Shown here: positions 7,952-16,911 of the stretch, in pieces | Layout: every line of letters begins with the position of its first letter | Position numbering within the stretch: the stretch's first letter is position 1 | Assembly (NCBI GenBank): GCA_002347725.1 | Contig: DDXA01000002.1 | Span: 27,650-91,649 of the forward strand | DNA length: 64,000 bases | Source of the DNA: Actinobacteria bacterium UBA2272 | GTDB lineage: Bacteria > Actinomycetota > Coriobacteriia > Anaerosomatales > Anaerosomataceae | Reading direction: 5' to 3' | Translations under genes and position numbers: made by a program | Notes under the pieces: model-generated | Seen by the model: the letters and a program-made list of their open reading frames with translations, nothing else | What the model was told of the DNA's origin: nothing | Database searches by the model: none

Positions 7952-8980
7952 CTAGGGCCTGGCCGCGCCTACGTAGTCGCTTCGGCCGGAAAGGCTCGAC
8001 ACCTTGACGACGTCGCCCGTCTGCGGCGCATGGACGTAGTTGCCGCCGCCGATGTATATGCCGACGTGATGGATCCTCGTGCGACCGAAGAAGACGAGGT
8101 CCCCGGGCGCAAGGTCCGCCCTCGACACCCGCTGGCCAACGCCGTACTGCGAGCGGGAACTGTGCGGCAGGCGAACCCCGACCTGCGCGTAACACCACAT
8201 GGTGAAACCGCTGCAGTCGAAGGAGTTGGGGCCGGACGCCGCCCACTTGTAGGGGCTACCCAGCTTGGAGAGCGCGATCTTGACGACCTCCGAGCGCGGG
8301 GCGTTGGTGGGAGCCGAGTAGGTTGTCCGGGCAGCCGCTGCGGCGGCGGCGGCACGCTGGCGTTCGGCAGCCGCCTCGGCCTCGAGGATCGCCGCGATCT
8401 CGGACTCCACTCCAGAGAGCACGCGTTTGCGCTCGGCCAGCTGCCGCTCGACAGTCTCCTTCTGCGCCTGCAGGATGTCCGACTCGGCCTTGGCCTCGGC
8501 CTGCTGGGCGGCGAGTTGTTCGCGCGCCGAGTGGACCTCGGCCCGCGTGGTCTTGAGCTCGGCTATGCGCGCGGCGTCACTGTCGTTCATGTCCTGCAGC
8601 AGGTCCCAGGTGGTAGCGAACTGCTCGAACGAGGTGGCGCCGAACAGCATCTCGAGTGCGCCGAGCGGACCTTGGCGGTACATCCCGCGCGCACGTGCGC
8701 CGAGATGGTCCGTAAGCTCGGTCTGGCGCGCGGTGAGCGCGGCGAGCCGGACCTCGGTCTTCTCGACCTCGGCGGTGAGCGCGTCGGTACGAGCCTTGGC
8801 CTCGTTGTACTCCTCGGCGGCTAGCTCGACCTGCTCATCGAACTCTTCTACCTGCGCCTTTATCCGCGCGGCCTCTGCACGCTTCTCGGCAAGAGGCGCA
8901 GCGCTGGCGGTGGATGCCATGCCCGCGATGAGGGCGATCGTGAGGAGGAACCCGCCTATGCGGGTGGTGATGTCTCTCAG
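7952..8980 (-). CDS. Secreted NlpC/P60 peptidoglycan endopeptidase with coiled coil
   Basis: A signal peptide (GGFLLTIALIAGMASTASA, cleaved before APLAEKR) is followed by a ~190-residue charged coiled coil and a C-terminal NlpC/P60 domain. The catalytic Cys is in DCSGFTMWCYAQ and the His in RIHHVGIYIGGG; HAP contributes the third polar residue. This plan matches PcsB/RipA-type cell-separation hydrolases of Gram-positive bacteria. The start is uncertain: the AGGAGG at 8990-8995 (minus) points to a CTG at 8980, since the in-frame ATG at 9097 overlaps the next gene and would bury the signal peptide. Confidence 0.85.
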   Translation of the reverse strand: MRDITTRIGGFLLTIALIAGMASTASAAPLAEKRAEAARIKAQVEEFDEQVELAAEEYNEAKARTDALTAEVEKTEVRLAALTARQTELTDHLGARARGMYRQGPLGALEMLFGATSFEQFATTWDLLQDMNDSDAARIAELKTTRAEVHSAREQLAAQQAEAKAESDILQAQKETVERQLAERKRVLSGVESEIAAILEAEAAAERQRAAAAAAAARTTYSAPTNAPRSEVVKIALSKLGSPYKWAASGPNSFDCSGFTMWCYAQVGVRLPHSSRSQYGVGQRVSRADLAPGDLVFFGRTRIHHVGIYIGGGNYVHAPQTGDVVKVSSLSGRSDYVGAARP

Positions 8981-9027
8981 GGCTTCTCGCCTCCTGGAGC
9001 GGACGGTCGGGCGGCTGAGCAGCCCGG

Positions 9028-9936
9028 CTATGGTACCACAGAGCCCGCTTCGCCCGACAGCGCGGCGCACACGCCATCGAGGATGCGCACGGCACACGCC
9101 TGCGCCTCGTGCTCCGTCTCGGCCACCCTCGAAGGAACGACGACGACCGCGACACGCCGGCCCCGCTCGGCGCCGAACGCGGCAAGGAATCTGCCGTGCA
9201 GCGGTGCGTCGGCATGCACCGAGACCACCGGGACGCCGCCGCTGCCGACGACGACCTCACCGGCGAGTGTGAGCGCTATGTCCCCCGACGGCACCTCCGG
9301 CCCGGCCGAGACCGTCACCGTCGCCCCGACTTCGGTGGCGTGGACGAGGTTCTCGAGGCGCTCGGCGACCGCGCGTCCGGGCGCATCGCTCCAGACGAGC
9401 GCGATAGACGTATGGCGCAGCGCCTCGGCCGCACGTACCGGTGCGGCGACGAGTGCCGACGGGGAGGATGGGTCCTTTCCCTGCCAGACATGACGGAATC
9501 GCTCAAGCATACGAACGGTGTCCGTCCCGGCGATACCGTCGGCCGGGAGACCGACGTTGGCCTGGAACTCCCTGACCGCGCGCTCCGTGAAAGCGCCGAA
9601 GATGCCGTCAGTCGCACCGCACGCGAACCCGAGGACGTTGAGTGCGCCCTGCAGCCGCTGGACGTCGGCACCGTGGAAGTGCGGGTACCTCAGGTAGAGC
9701 AGGCGGTCACCGAGCGTGAAGGTCGCGTCGACGAGCGCCGACCACGTCTCATCGCCGATGACTCCGTCCTCGGCAAGCCGTCGCTCGGCCTGGAACCGTC
9801 GCACGGCAGCATGCGTGGCGCCGAGGAAGACACCGTCGACGCCGGTCGGACCCAGTTCGAAACCGAGTACGAGCAGACGCTGTTGTACGTCTTCGACCGC
9901 TGGGCCACGATCGCCTGGTGTTATGGGTTCGAACAC
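9028..9936 (-). CDS. Protein with two peptidoglycan-binding (PG_binding_1) repeats
   Basis: From GTG 9936, preceded by GAGGAG, the protein has 302 residues. Two PG_binding_1 repeats are clear: GDRGPAVEDVQQRLLVLGF...GVFLGATHAAVRRFQ and HGADVQRLQGALNVLGF...GIFGAFTERAVREFQ, ending in ...DGIAGTDT. The C-terminal ~130 residues are alpha/beta and lack a motif I can name with certainty; they resemble the general fold of N-acetylmuramoyl-L-alanine amidase partners (CwlM-like), but no zinc ligands are seen. No signal peptide is visible, so it may be cytoplasmic. Confidence 0.75.
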   Translation of the reverse strand: MFEPITPGDRGPAVEDVQQRLLVLGFELGPTGVDGVFLGATHAAVRRFQAERRLAEDGVIGDETWSALVDATFTLGDRLLYLRYPHFHGADVQRLQGALNVLGFACGATDGIFGAFTERAVREFQANVGLPADGIAGTDTVRMLERFRHVWQGKDPSSPSALVAAPVRAAEALRHTSIALVWSDAPGRAVAERLENLVHATEVGATVTVSAGPEVPSGDIALTLAGEVVVGSGGVPVVSVHADAPLHGRFLAAFGAERGRRVAVVVVPSRVAETEHEAQACAVRILDGVCAALSGEAGSVVP

Positions 9937-9970
9937 GGAACGCTCCTCGTGCCTCCGCGAACCGCCCGTC

Positions 9971-10330
9971 TCAGGAGCCGTAACGGTCCCTGAACTTGGC
10001 GACGTTCGTGCGCACATGCGCCTGGTGGGACTCGACGCGTCGCATGAATCCGTCGATCTCGTAGCCGAGCACGACATCACCGTTGAACCGGTAGGCGCCC
10101 GACGCGCTGTCGAAGTCTAGCACGAACGCCCTGGCGAGCACCGGTAGAACTCGCACGACATGTGCGGCCTGACAGCCCGTCTTGGTACGGATCTCGGCCT
10201 CGGTCAGCCACTCCGACTTGTGTCTGCGGAACAGAAGGAGCACATCGCGAAGCGACCGCTCGAGTTCAGCATCATCCGGCAGATTCGACAAGGCACGCGA
10301 GAGACTCAAGCTCGCAACCTCCCGCACCAC
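9971..10330 (-). CDS. Small protein, probable winged-helix DNA-binding fold
   Basis: I do not recognise the family of this 119-residue protein (GTG start at 10330). The middle, WLTEAEIRTKTGCQAAHVVRVLPVLARAFVLDF, reads like a winged helix: helix, turn, recognition helix, then a beta wing (SGAYRFNGDVVLGYEID). The C-terminus is helical and basic. It lies downstream of the GGDEF gene in the same orientation, 40 bp away. Confidence 0.6.
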   Translation of the reverse strand: MVREVASLSLSRALSNLPDDAELERSLRDVLLLFRRHKSEWLTEAEIRTKTGCQAAHVVRVLPVLARAFVLDFDSASGAYRFNGDVVLGYEIDGFMRRVESHQAHVRTNVAKFRDRYGS

Positions 10331-10369
10331 ACGCCGGGACCCGACAGGCCCATTCTAACCCCCAGCCGA

Positions 10370-11860
10370 TCAACGTGCGATGCTGACCTGGTTCTTGCCG
10401 CGTCGCTTGGCTTCATACATCGCGCTGTCGGCTGCCTCGACCAGTCGGGCGGTGGTAGTCGCGTGCTGTGGGTAGGTCGCCACGCCGAGGGAGACCGTCT
10501 GCGTGACGCTCCCGCCACCGGGAACCGAGAGATGCGGGTACTCGGCCATGCTCACGCGGATGCGCTCGGCAACGGCAGCGGCACCCGCAAGGTCGGTCTC
10601 GGGAAGCACTATGACGAACTCCTCGCCGCCGTAGCGGGCAGCCACGTCGATCTCCCGCAGGTTCTGACGCACGATGCCGCTCACCGCGCGCAGCACCACG
10701 TCACCCTTGGGGTGACCGTACGTGTCGTTGAACTGTTTGAAGTCATCGATGTCGAGCATGATGACCGAAAGCTGGTGTCCGAAGCGCGCTGCACGCTCGA
10801 GCTCCTCGTCCAGCCGCTGATGCAGGTAGCCGTGGTTGTAGAGATCGGTCAGACGGTCCGTCACCGAAAGTCGCTCGAGTTCCTCGTGCAGAAGCGCGTT
10901 CTGCAAAGCGAGCGACGACTGGTTCGCGATGACCTGCAACCGGTCGCGCTCAGCGCTCGTCAACTCGCGGAACGTCGCGGACGCGATCATGAGCACGCCG
11001 ATGATCGACTCACCCGAGCGCAGGGGCAGCGCCGCCTGCGACCGGACTTCATCGGGCCGGACGGACCATCCGGCGAGTTCGGAGCCGGGCGGCACGTCGG
11101 ACTGCTGGACGAATCCATCACGGAACGCGGCGCCAAGGATCGTCTCGGAGACGGGAACGGTCTCCCGGAACATCTCCTCGGGGCGGCCCTGGCTCGCCCG
11201 GAGGCGGAGTGTCCAGTCCTGCTGCTCGAACAGGTAGATCGCTGAGACTTCGGCGCCGAGGATGCCGTTGGCGCCATCGACGATCAGGCTCGTCACATCG
11301 TCTACCGAACTGAACGTGGTGAGCGCCTTGAAGAACTCGTGGGTGAAGAAGATCTCGGCCAGGCGCCCCTCGAGTTCCTCATTGGCCTTCTCGAGCGCCT
11401 CCTTGCTCGACTGGAGACGCCGCTCGTGGCTCCGGATCTTGTCGTAGGCGACCTGCAATTCGACGAAGATCTTCTCCTGCTCCTCGCTTCGCTTCTTCGC
11501 GATGAGCAGGTCCCACACGAGTTCCGCCGCACTACCGCTCACGATGATGACGCCGCTCAGGCGCTGGGCCTCGAGCGTGGCGTTCACGGTAGGGTCGTCG
11601 GAGAGGTCCAGGACGAGATCGAGCGGGCTCATCTGGTACAACTCGTCGAGTTCGGTCGTGCTGAACACACCGAGGTCGTCCGCCAGGCGCATCGCGGGGG
11701 CCGAACGGCCGGTGTCGTAGACAGCGACGACATCCAGGTTCTCCACGTCGCTGAGCAGGCGAAGCACCGACGTGGCGCGGAGGCCGCCGCCGGCGATCGC
11801 GATACTGATATGGCCGCTTCGGGTTGCCGTGGTGACGGCCGGCCCCGCGCGCTCCTCCAT
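10370..11860 (-). CDS. Diguanylate cyclase with N-terminal Rossmann-like domain, coiled coil and GAF
   Basis: This 496-residue protein begins with a Rossmann-like segment (SIAIAGGGLRATSVLRLL, then VVAVYDTG and LDLVLDLSDDPTV) of about 125 residues, as in dinucleotide-binding oxidoreductases. A charged coiled coil (130-180) and a GAF domain (185-335) follow, then a GGDEF domain with active site GGEEF and an allosteric RxxD site (REID) five residues before it. It should make cyclic di-GMP from GTP. The Rossmann-like part could sense a nucleotide or NAD(P). It follows cheD by ~50 bp, linking the che operon to c-di-GMP. Confidence 0.85.
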   Translation of the reverse strand: MEERAGPAVTTATRSGHISIAIAGGGLRATSVLRLLSDVENLDVVAVYDTGRSAPAMRLADDLGVFSTTELDELYQMSPLDLVLDLSDDPTVNATLEAQRLSGVIIVSGSAAELVWDLLIAKKRSEEQEKIFVELQVAYDKIRSHERRLQSSKEALEKANEELEGRLAEIFFTHEFFKALTTFSSVDDVTSLIVDGANGILGAEVSAIYLFEQQDWTLRLRASQGRPEEMFRETVPVSETILGAAFRDGFVQQSDVPPGSELAGWSVRPDEVRSQAALPLRSGESIIGVLMIASATFRELTSAERDRLQVIANQSSLALQNALLHEELERLSVTDRLTDLYNHGYLHQRLDEELERAARFGHQLSVIMLDIDDFKQFNDTYGHPKGDVVLRAVSGIVRQNLREIDVAARYGGEEFVIVLPETDLAGAAAVAERIRVSMAEYPHLSVPGGGSVTQTVSLGVATYPQHATTTARLVEAADSAMYEAKRRGKNQVSIAR

Positions 11861-11912
11861 TCGTGCCCCTTCGCAGTCTTGGCGCCGTTCGTTTCGGTTG
11901 GGCGTACTTGGC

Positions 11913-12458
11913 TTAGAGTTCCTTTATCCCATATCTATAGCTGCGCACAACCACTAAGCCGGTATCCAGGTACAACTCCATCGAGCGAGCGTGCGTTCCA
12001 CCTGTATCTTCGGCAACCAGGGGTATGCGCAGTAGTGCTAACTGGGCCTTGACTTCCAGGATGTTCCTCTCGCCAATACTGGCGAGTCCGCCGTCTGAGC
12101 CAAACATCGTCGAACCACCCGCGATCTTCGCCACAAGCCTGCGAATCGTCGACCCCTCGGCCACCTCGTCGGCGAGCCTGGGCAGCGCTACGGACGCGAA
12201 ACGTTCGATCCGTCCGGCCACCCGGCTTTCCGCGGGTGACGGAAGCATGACATGGGCGAGTCCTCCACGTTGGCGAAACGCGTCCCACAGTGAGACTCCC
12301 ACACACGACCCGAGTGCGGGGGTGACCATCACCTTCGGATGCTCGGCAACGGCCAGCTCACCCGTGAGAACGAGTATCGTGTTGGGATCCTGTGCTGCCC
12401 AGGGTCCGCCTATGCTATCGACGATGGACACCGACTCAGACGATGCCGAGACGGCCAA
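11913..12458 (-). CDS. cheD: CheD chemoreceptor glutamine deamidase
   Basis: The 181-residue protein has the CheD catalytic motifs: Cys52 in ALGSCVGVSLWD, His69 in GGLAHVMLP, and the later Thr in DTGGTHARSM. CheD deamidates glutamines of chemoreceptors and binds CheC, raising CheC phosphatase activity. The start overlaps the end of cheC by 23 bp, so the two are coupled. The ~20-residue N-terminal extension before the core is longer than usual. Confidence 0.92.
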   Translation of the reverse strand: MAVSASSESVSIVDSIGGPWAAQDPNTILVLTGELAVAEHPKVMVTPALGSCVGVSLWDAFRQRGGLAHVMLPSPAESRVAGRIERFASVALPRLADEVAEGSTIRRLVAKIAGGSTMFGSDGGLASIGERNILEVKAQLALLRIPLVAEDTGGTHARSMELYLDTGLVVVRSYRYGIKEL

Positions 12459-13047
12459 GAACCACGTCGAGACTGTCGGGATCCGGGAGGTAGAACAGGG
12501 CCGCGTCGACGGCCACCTCCTCAGTCTCGAACCGCGTCATGATGAGGATCGCCGTCTCGGCCTTCATGCCGATGGCGGTCGTCACCGCCTCGAGGATCGC
12601 GCCCATCATGTCGAACGCGAACTGCGGCGGCGACGGCAGCACGGAGAGTTCCGTGAACCGCGAGACGGCGGCAAGGTATGCGGACTGAAGCACGGATGCG
12701 GCATGCGTCACCAGTCCCTCCTCGTCGGCACCGAGGGACTTGGACGTACCCACCTCCCGCGAGCGAAGGAGATCGGCGATCGCGAGAAGGTCCTTCCTGA
12801 GAGCGATGAACAGCAGCCCCCCGCTCAGGTCGCCGAGGAGGCGGCTGTACACCGCGCCCACGAGATTCTCCGGCCCGCCGAAGACCGCAGGCACCTCGGT
12901 GATGGGAAGCAGGCGGATATCGGGGACGCCGATCCTGACCGGTGTACCCACAAGTTGTGAGAGCGCGGTGGCGGCGTGCCCGGCTCCGATGTTGCCGACC
13001 TCACGCAAAGCGTCGATCTGCATGGCCGAGAGGTTTTCGGGATCCAT
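12436..13047 (-). CDS. cheC: CheC-family CheY-P phosphatase with one active site degenerate
   Basis: The 203-residue protein has the CheC signature D12-x3-E16-x2-N19-x22-P42 (DALREVGNIGAG). In the symmetric second site the expected E-x2-N reads H-A-A-S (LVTHAASVLQSAYL), so the second catalytic pair is lost. It should dephosphorylate CheY-P with a single site, and bind CheD, which is encoded next. It starts one base after the end of cheA. Confidence 0.9.
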   Translation of the reverse strand: MDPENLSAMQIDALREVGNIGAGHAATALSQLVGTPVRIGVPDIRLLPITEVPAVFGGPENLVGAVYSRLLGDLSGGLLFIALRKDLLAIADLLRSREVGTSKSLGADEEGLVTHAASVLQSAYLAAVSRFTELSVLPSPPQFAFDMMGAILEAVTTAIGMKAETAILIMTRFETEEVAVDAALFYLPDPDSLDVVLGRLGIV

Positions 13048-13048
13048 G

Positions 13049-14986
13049 TCATCCCTCCATCTTCAGGAGCGTGCGTGGGTCGAGGATGAGTGCGACGTGG
13101 CCGTCGCCGAGCACCGTCGCCCCGCCGATACCGTGCAGACCCCGGAACAGCGCTGAGAGCGGCTTGATCACGATCTCCTGCCGACCGATCAGATGTGGCA
13201 CGGTCAGGGCGCGCATCTCCTCGCCCGAGTGGATGATGACGATATGGTCCCCGGGGTCGGCTGCCGCCTCGCCCGGCTCCGCCACGCCGCAGACCACGTC
13301 GAGCCTCTGGATGGGGATCACCGACCCATCACGCAGCACGGTGACCCATCGTCCCTCGACGGTCTCGAGCGTGACCTCGTCGAGTCCGAGAACCTCGTCG
13401 ACAGCGCTCAGCGGGACCGCGAAGACCTGGTCACCGCACGCCAGCAGCAGCGCCTGGATGATGGCGAGCGTCAGCGGCAGCCTGAGTGAGATGCTCGTCC
13501 CCTCTCCCGGGGTCGACGTGATCGAGATGGTGCCGCCGAGATACTCGATCTTGCCCTTGACCACGTCCATTCCGACGCCACGCCCGGAGACCTTGGTCGC
13601 CTGTTCGACGGTGCTGAATCCCGGTGCACACACGAACAGGAAGATGTCGTGCTCGGAGTACGAGTCACGGGCGGATTCCTCAACCAGCCCGCGCGCGACG
13701 GCCGCAGACCAGATTCGCCCTACGTCAAGGCCGCGGCCGTCGTCGGAGACGGTGATCCTGATCTGCTCTCGCTCCCGTTCGGCCGCAAGTCGAACGGTCC
13801 CGCGCTCGGACTTGCCTGCTGCCACACGCTCCTCCGGCGTTTCGACACCATGATCCACGCAGTTGCGCAGAAGGTGGACGATGGGATCGCCGATCTCGTC
13901 CAGGACTGTGCGGTCCAGCTCGATGTCCAGTCCATCCGTCTCGAGAGTGACATCCTTGCCGAGGTCGCGTGCGAGATCCCGGACCATGCGCGGGAACCGG
14001 TTGAATATGTTGCCGACCGGCACCATGCGCGTCTGCATGACTTCCTGCTGCAGCTCGGCGCTGACCCTCTCGAGCGCGTCCAGGGTGTCGCCGAGCTCGG
14101 GCAGATCCGCGTCACGGGCGATCCGCTCCAAACGTGAACGAATGATGACCAGCTCGCCGACGAGGTTGACCATGGCGTCCAGGTGCCCGATGGAGATACG
14201 GACCGTCTGCGTCTCACTGAGCTTGGGCACCGGGCGCGCCGAAGACGTAGGCCGGGGGCTCGCGTCCTGGGTGCTGGCGGAAGGCGCTGGCTCCGCAACC
14301 GGCTCGACCACGACATTCTCGACCTCGGTCACCGCGATCAGGGCGTTGTGGACCGCCTCCGGCGCAGCGCTCGTGCGAAAGACGACCTCGAAGGACCGGT
14401 CGAACCGCTCGTCTTCGATCTCTCGTGCACTCGGCCTCGTCTCGACCACCGTGCTCATGTGGCTGAGGCGCTTGATCGCCATGTAGGCGCGCACCCCTTT
14501 CAGGACGCACGCCTCCTCGAGTGTGATCCGGGCCTGGAAGAGCGCGCCCTCACCGGTGTCCGCAGCAGGAGCCTTTCCGGACGGCACCTCGGCAGCCGCT
14601 GGTGCGGCCATCGCGCGTGCCACGAGCTCGGCGACGATACCTTCGATGGAGGCTTCGCCGGTCCCGGCAGACTCGACGGCGATGGCCTCGCGAACGACAT
14701 CGATCGCCCGAAGCATGAGGTCGATGAGCTCGTGGTCGGCGGCCTGTACGCGACGCCGGACGGTGTCCATCAGCGACTCCATCTTGTGCGTGAGCTCCTG
14801 CGTGCTCCCGTACGCCATCGCCGCGGCCATGCCCTTGAGGCTGTGTGCGCCCCTGAAGACCGTCTCGACCGGCTCGAGATCGTTCGGCTCGGCCTCGAGC
14901 GCGAGCAGCCCCTCGGTCATCGCCTGAAGGTACTCGGCGCTCTCGCTGAGGAAGACGTCCCGATATGCGGACATGTCGTCACTCAT
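13049..14986 (-). CDS. cheA: Chemotaxis histidine kinase CheA
   Basis: The 645-residue kinase has an N-terminal Hpt domain with the phosphorylated His48 (FRGAHSLKGMA), a middle CheY-binding (P2) region, the P3 dimerisation helices starting near SIGHLDAMVNLVGEL, an HATPase domain (N-box HLLRNCVDHGVETPEERV, G1 DDGRGLDV, G2 SGRGVGMDVV) and a C-terminal CheW-like domain. All ATP-binding motifs are intact. Receptors activate it through CheW, and it phosphorylates CheY and CheB. It sits between cheB and cheC with gaps of one to seven bases. Confidence 0.96.
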   Translation of the reverse strand: MSDDMSAYRDVFLSESAEYLQAMTEGLLALEAEPNDLEPVETVFRGAHSLKGMAAAMAYGSTQELTHKMESLMDTVRRRVQAADHELIDLMLRAIDVVREAIAVESAGTGEASIEGIVAELVARAMAAPAAAEVPSGKAPAADTGEGALFQARITLEEACVLKGVRAYMAIKRLSHMSTVVETRPSAREIEDERFDRSFEVVFRTSAAPEAVHNALIAVTEVENVVVEPVAEPAPSASTQDASPRPTSSARPVPKLSETQTVRISIGHLDAMVNLVGELVIIRSRLERIARDADLPELGDTLDALERVSAELQQEVMQTRMVPVGNIFNRFPRMVRDLARDLGKDVTLETDGLDIELDRTVLDEIGDPIVHLLRNCVDHGVETPEERVAAGKSERGTVRLAAEREREQIRITVSDDGRGLDVGRIWSAAVARGLVEESARDSYSEHDIFLFVCAPGFSTVEQATKVSGRGVGMDVVKGKIEYLGGTISITSTPGEGTSISLRLPLTLAIIQALLLACGDQVFAVPLSAVDEVLGLDEVTLETVEGRWVTVLRDGSVIPIQRLDVVCGVAEPGEAAADPGDHIVIIHSGEEMRALTVPHLIGRQEIVIKPLSALFRGLHGIGGATVLGDGHVALILDPRTLLKMEG

Positions 14987-14992
14987 GGCAGG

Positions 14993-16042
14993 TCACCCCC
15001 TTACCGATCGTCGGATCTCCGCAGCGACGCGACCGAGCGGCACCACCCGCGAGGCGACCCCGGCGCGAACCGCCGCGCCGGGCATCCCCCACACCACGCT
15101 GGTCTGCTCATCCTGGACGATCGTCTCGCCACCGGCGTCCGTGATCGCCCTGAGTCCTGCCACTCCGTCCGTTCCCATCCCCGTGAGGACCACGCCCACA
15201 GCGCGGTCGGCGAACCGGGCAGCGACGCTTTGGAGCATCGGGTCGGCAGCCGGACGCACGCCGTGGATCGACGGCGCGTCATCCAGCACCACCCTCGGTG
15301 CGCTGCGACCAGCGATACGCATGTGGACTCCGTGCGGCGCCACATACGCCACGCCCGGCTCGATGCGGTCACCGTCGCATGCGGTGATGACCTCGATATC
15401 GGTGACCCGGCCCAGGCGCCGGGCGAGCGAATCGGTGAAACCTGCCGGTAGGTGCTGGACGACCACGTACGACACCGGTAAGTCGGCGCCAAGACCACTG
15501 AAGACCGTCTCGAGCGCAGGCGGACCTCCGGTGCTGGCAGCGATCGCGACGACACGCTCGAGCGCCGAGACCCGGCCGCGCTCGGGAGACAGTCGCGTCG
15601 CGGACGCATCGTCCCGGACATGCGCGACAAGGCGGCTCTCGGGTCGGACCCGGTAGGCGGTCTTGATCTTCTTGATGAGCAGGTCCGAGAGATCGGCGAG
15701 CGAGCTCGCGAACCCCGAGGCGGGCTTCACGATGAAGTCGGTCGCGCCAAGCATGAGAGCCTGGTACGTGGTGTCGGGGTCATCGACGGCCGAGAGCATG
15801 ACCACGCGAGTGGGCGTCGTCCGGATGATGTGCGGAAGTGCTTCGATGCCGGTGAGCTCGGGCATCTCGATATCGAGTGTCATCACGTCGGGGCGCAGCG
15901 CGAGACACTTCTCGATCGCGTCGATCCCGGTCTTCGCCGCACCGACGACCTCGATGCTGGGATCGACACCGAGCGCGCGCGTCAGCAACTGCCGCGTGAG
16001 CGCGGAATCGTCGACCACGAGCACCTTGACCGTCGAACGCAT
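14993..16042 (-). CDS. cheB: Chemotaxis response regulator / protein-glutamate methylesterase CheB
   Basis: The N-terminal receiver domain carries the phosphoacceptor Asp57 (VMTLDIEMPELTG) and the C-terminal domain the methylesterase triad: Ser in ASTGGPPALE, His in VVQHLPAGFT, Asp in GMGTDGVAGL. At 349 residues it is of normal length. It removes methyl groups from chemoreceptors, opposing CheR. Its ATG is 11 bases after the cheY stop. Confidence 0.96.
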   Translation of the reverse strand: MRSTVKVLVVDDSALTRQLLTRALGVDPSIEVVGAAKTGIDAIEKCLALRPDVMTLDIEMPELTGIEALPHIIRTTPTRVVMLSAVDDPDTTYQALMLGATDFIVKPASGFASSLADLSDLLIKKIKTAYRVRPESRLVAHVRDDASATRLSPERGRVSALERVVAIAASTGGPPALETVFSGLGADLPVSYVVVQHLPAGFTDSLARRLGRVTDIEVITACDGDRIEPGVAYVAPHGVHMRIAGRSAPRVVLDDAPSIHGVRPAADPMLQSVAARFADRAVGVVLTGMGTDGVAGLRAITDAGGETIVQDEQTSVVWGMPGAAVRAGVASRVVPLGRVAAEIRRSVRG

Positions 16043-16052
16043 GTGTCCCCGC

Positions 16053-16427
16053 TCAGCAACGTGGCGTGGACTGCAGGCACTTCTTGACCGTCTCCAGGAC
16101 CTTGGTTGGCTGGAACGGCTTCACGAGGAAGTCCATCGCCCCATACTCAAGAGCCTCGACGATCATCTTCTGTTGTCCCATCGCGCTGACCACGAGGACG
16201 CGAGCAGCGGGGTCGTACTCCCGGATCCTACGAAGCGCCTCGAGGCCGCTCATCTCGGGCATCGTTATATCCATCGTGACGACGTCCGGTTTGACCTCGG
16301 CGTACTTCTCGATCGCGTCACGCCCGTTGACGGCTTCGTGGATCACGTAGCCCTCGCGGGCAAGGATGTCGCGAATCATCATGCGCATGAACGCCGCGTC
16401 ATCGACCACGAGCACCGTCTTAGACAT
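16053..16427 (-). CDS. cheY: Chemotaxis response regulator CheY
   Basis: From ATG 16427 (AGGAGG nine bases upstream) this is a 124-residue single-domain receiver: acidic pair D9-D10, phosphoacceptor Asp53 in VVTMDITMPEMSG, switch Ser in VLVVSAMGQ, and Lys in FLVKPF. It carries the signal to the flagellar motor or pilus. The start lies eight bases inside the end of cheW, so translation is coupled. Confidence 0.95.
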   Translation of the reverse strand: MSKTVLVVDDAAFMRMMIRDILAREGYVIHEAVNGRDAIEKYAEVKPDVVTMDITMPEMSGLEALRRIREYDPAARVLVVSAMGQQKMIVEALEYGAMDFLVKPFQPTKVLETVKKCLQSTPRC

Positions 16428-16911
16428 CGGCACCATCCTCCTGAAGCTGTCCGCCGGACATGAACACGGGCTTCGGGAGAGCCTTGTCCGCATCGAGCAG
16501 GATGACCAGCCGGTCACCGTGGCTCACGACACCCTCGAACGCCTCGCTCGTTTCCGCGCCCAGTGCGGCCGCCGGCGCCGGTTTGACGTCGCCGACAGCG
16601 ATGCTCGCTACCTCGTACACGACATCCACAGCAAGGCCGACAGACCCGACGCTGCTCTCGACCACGATGATCCTCGACGCCTGCGTCGGCACGAGCGGCT
16701 CGCCCAGGAGTACCCGGCCGAGGTCGACGAGCGGGATGACCTGGCCGCGCAGGTTGATCACGCCATCGACACCGGCAGGTGCCCGCGGGACCGGCGTGGC
16801 GGCCTCGTAGCGGATGATGCTCTGCACCCGCTTGATAGCGAGCCCGTACTCCTCCGATCGCAACCGGAACAAGACGTACTGCCGCTGCTCGGCGATCAGG
16901 AGTTCGTCCAC
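16420..16911 (-). CDS. cheW: Chemotaxis adaptor CheW
   Basis: CheW joins CheA to the receptors. From GTG 16911 the protein is 163 residues and starts [17 protein letters not shown]; the fold is marked by [26 protein letters not shown] and a C-terminal [14 protein letters not shown]. The GTG lies 16 bases inside the end of the upstream receptor gene, close to a GAGGGG ribosome site. The long upstream reading frame is not used because it overlaps that gene. Confidence 0.93.
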   Translation of the reverse strand: MDELLIAEQRQYVLFRLRSEEYGLAIKRVQSIIRYEAATPVPRAPAGVDGVINLRGQVIPLVDLGRVLLGEPLVPTQASRIIVVESSVGSVGLAVDVVYEVASIAVGDVKPAPAAALGAETSEAFEGVVSHGDRLVILLDADKALPKPVFMSGGQLQEDGADV

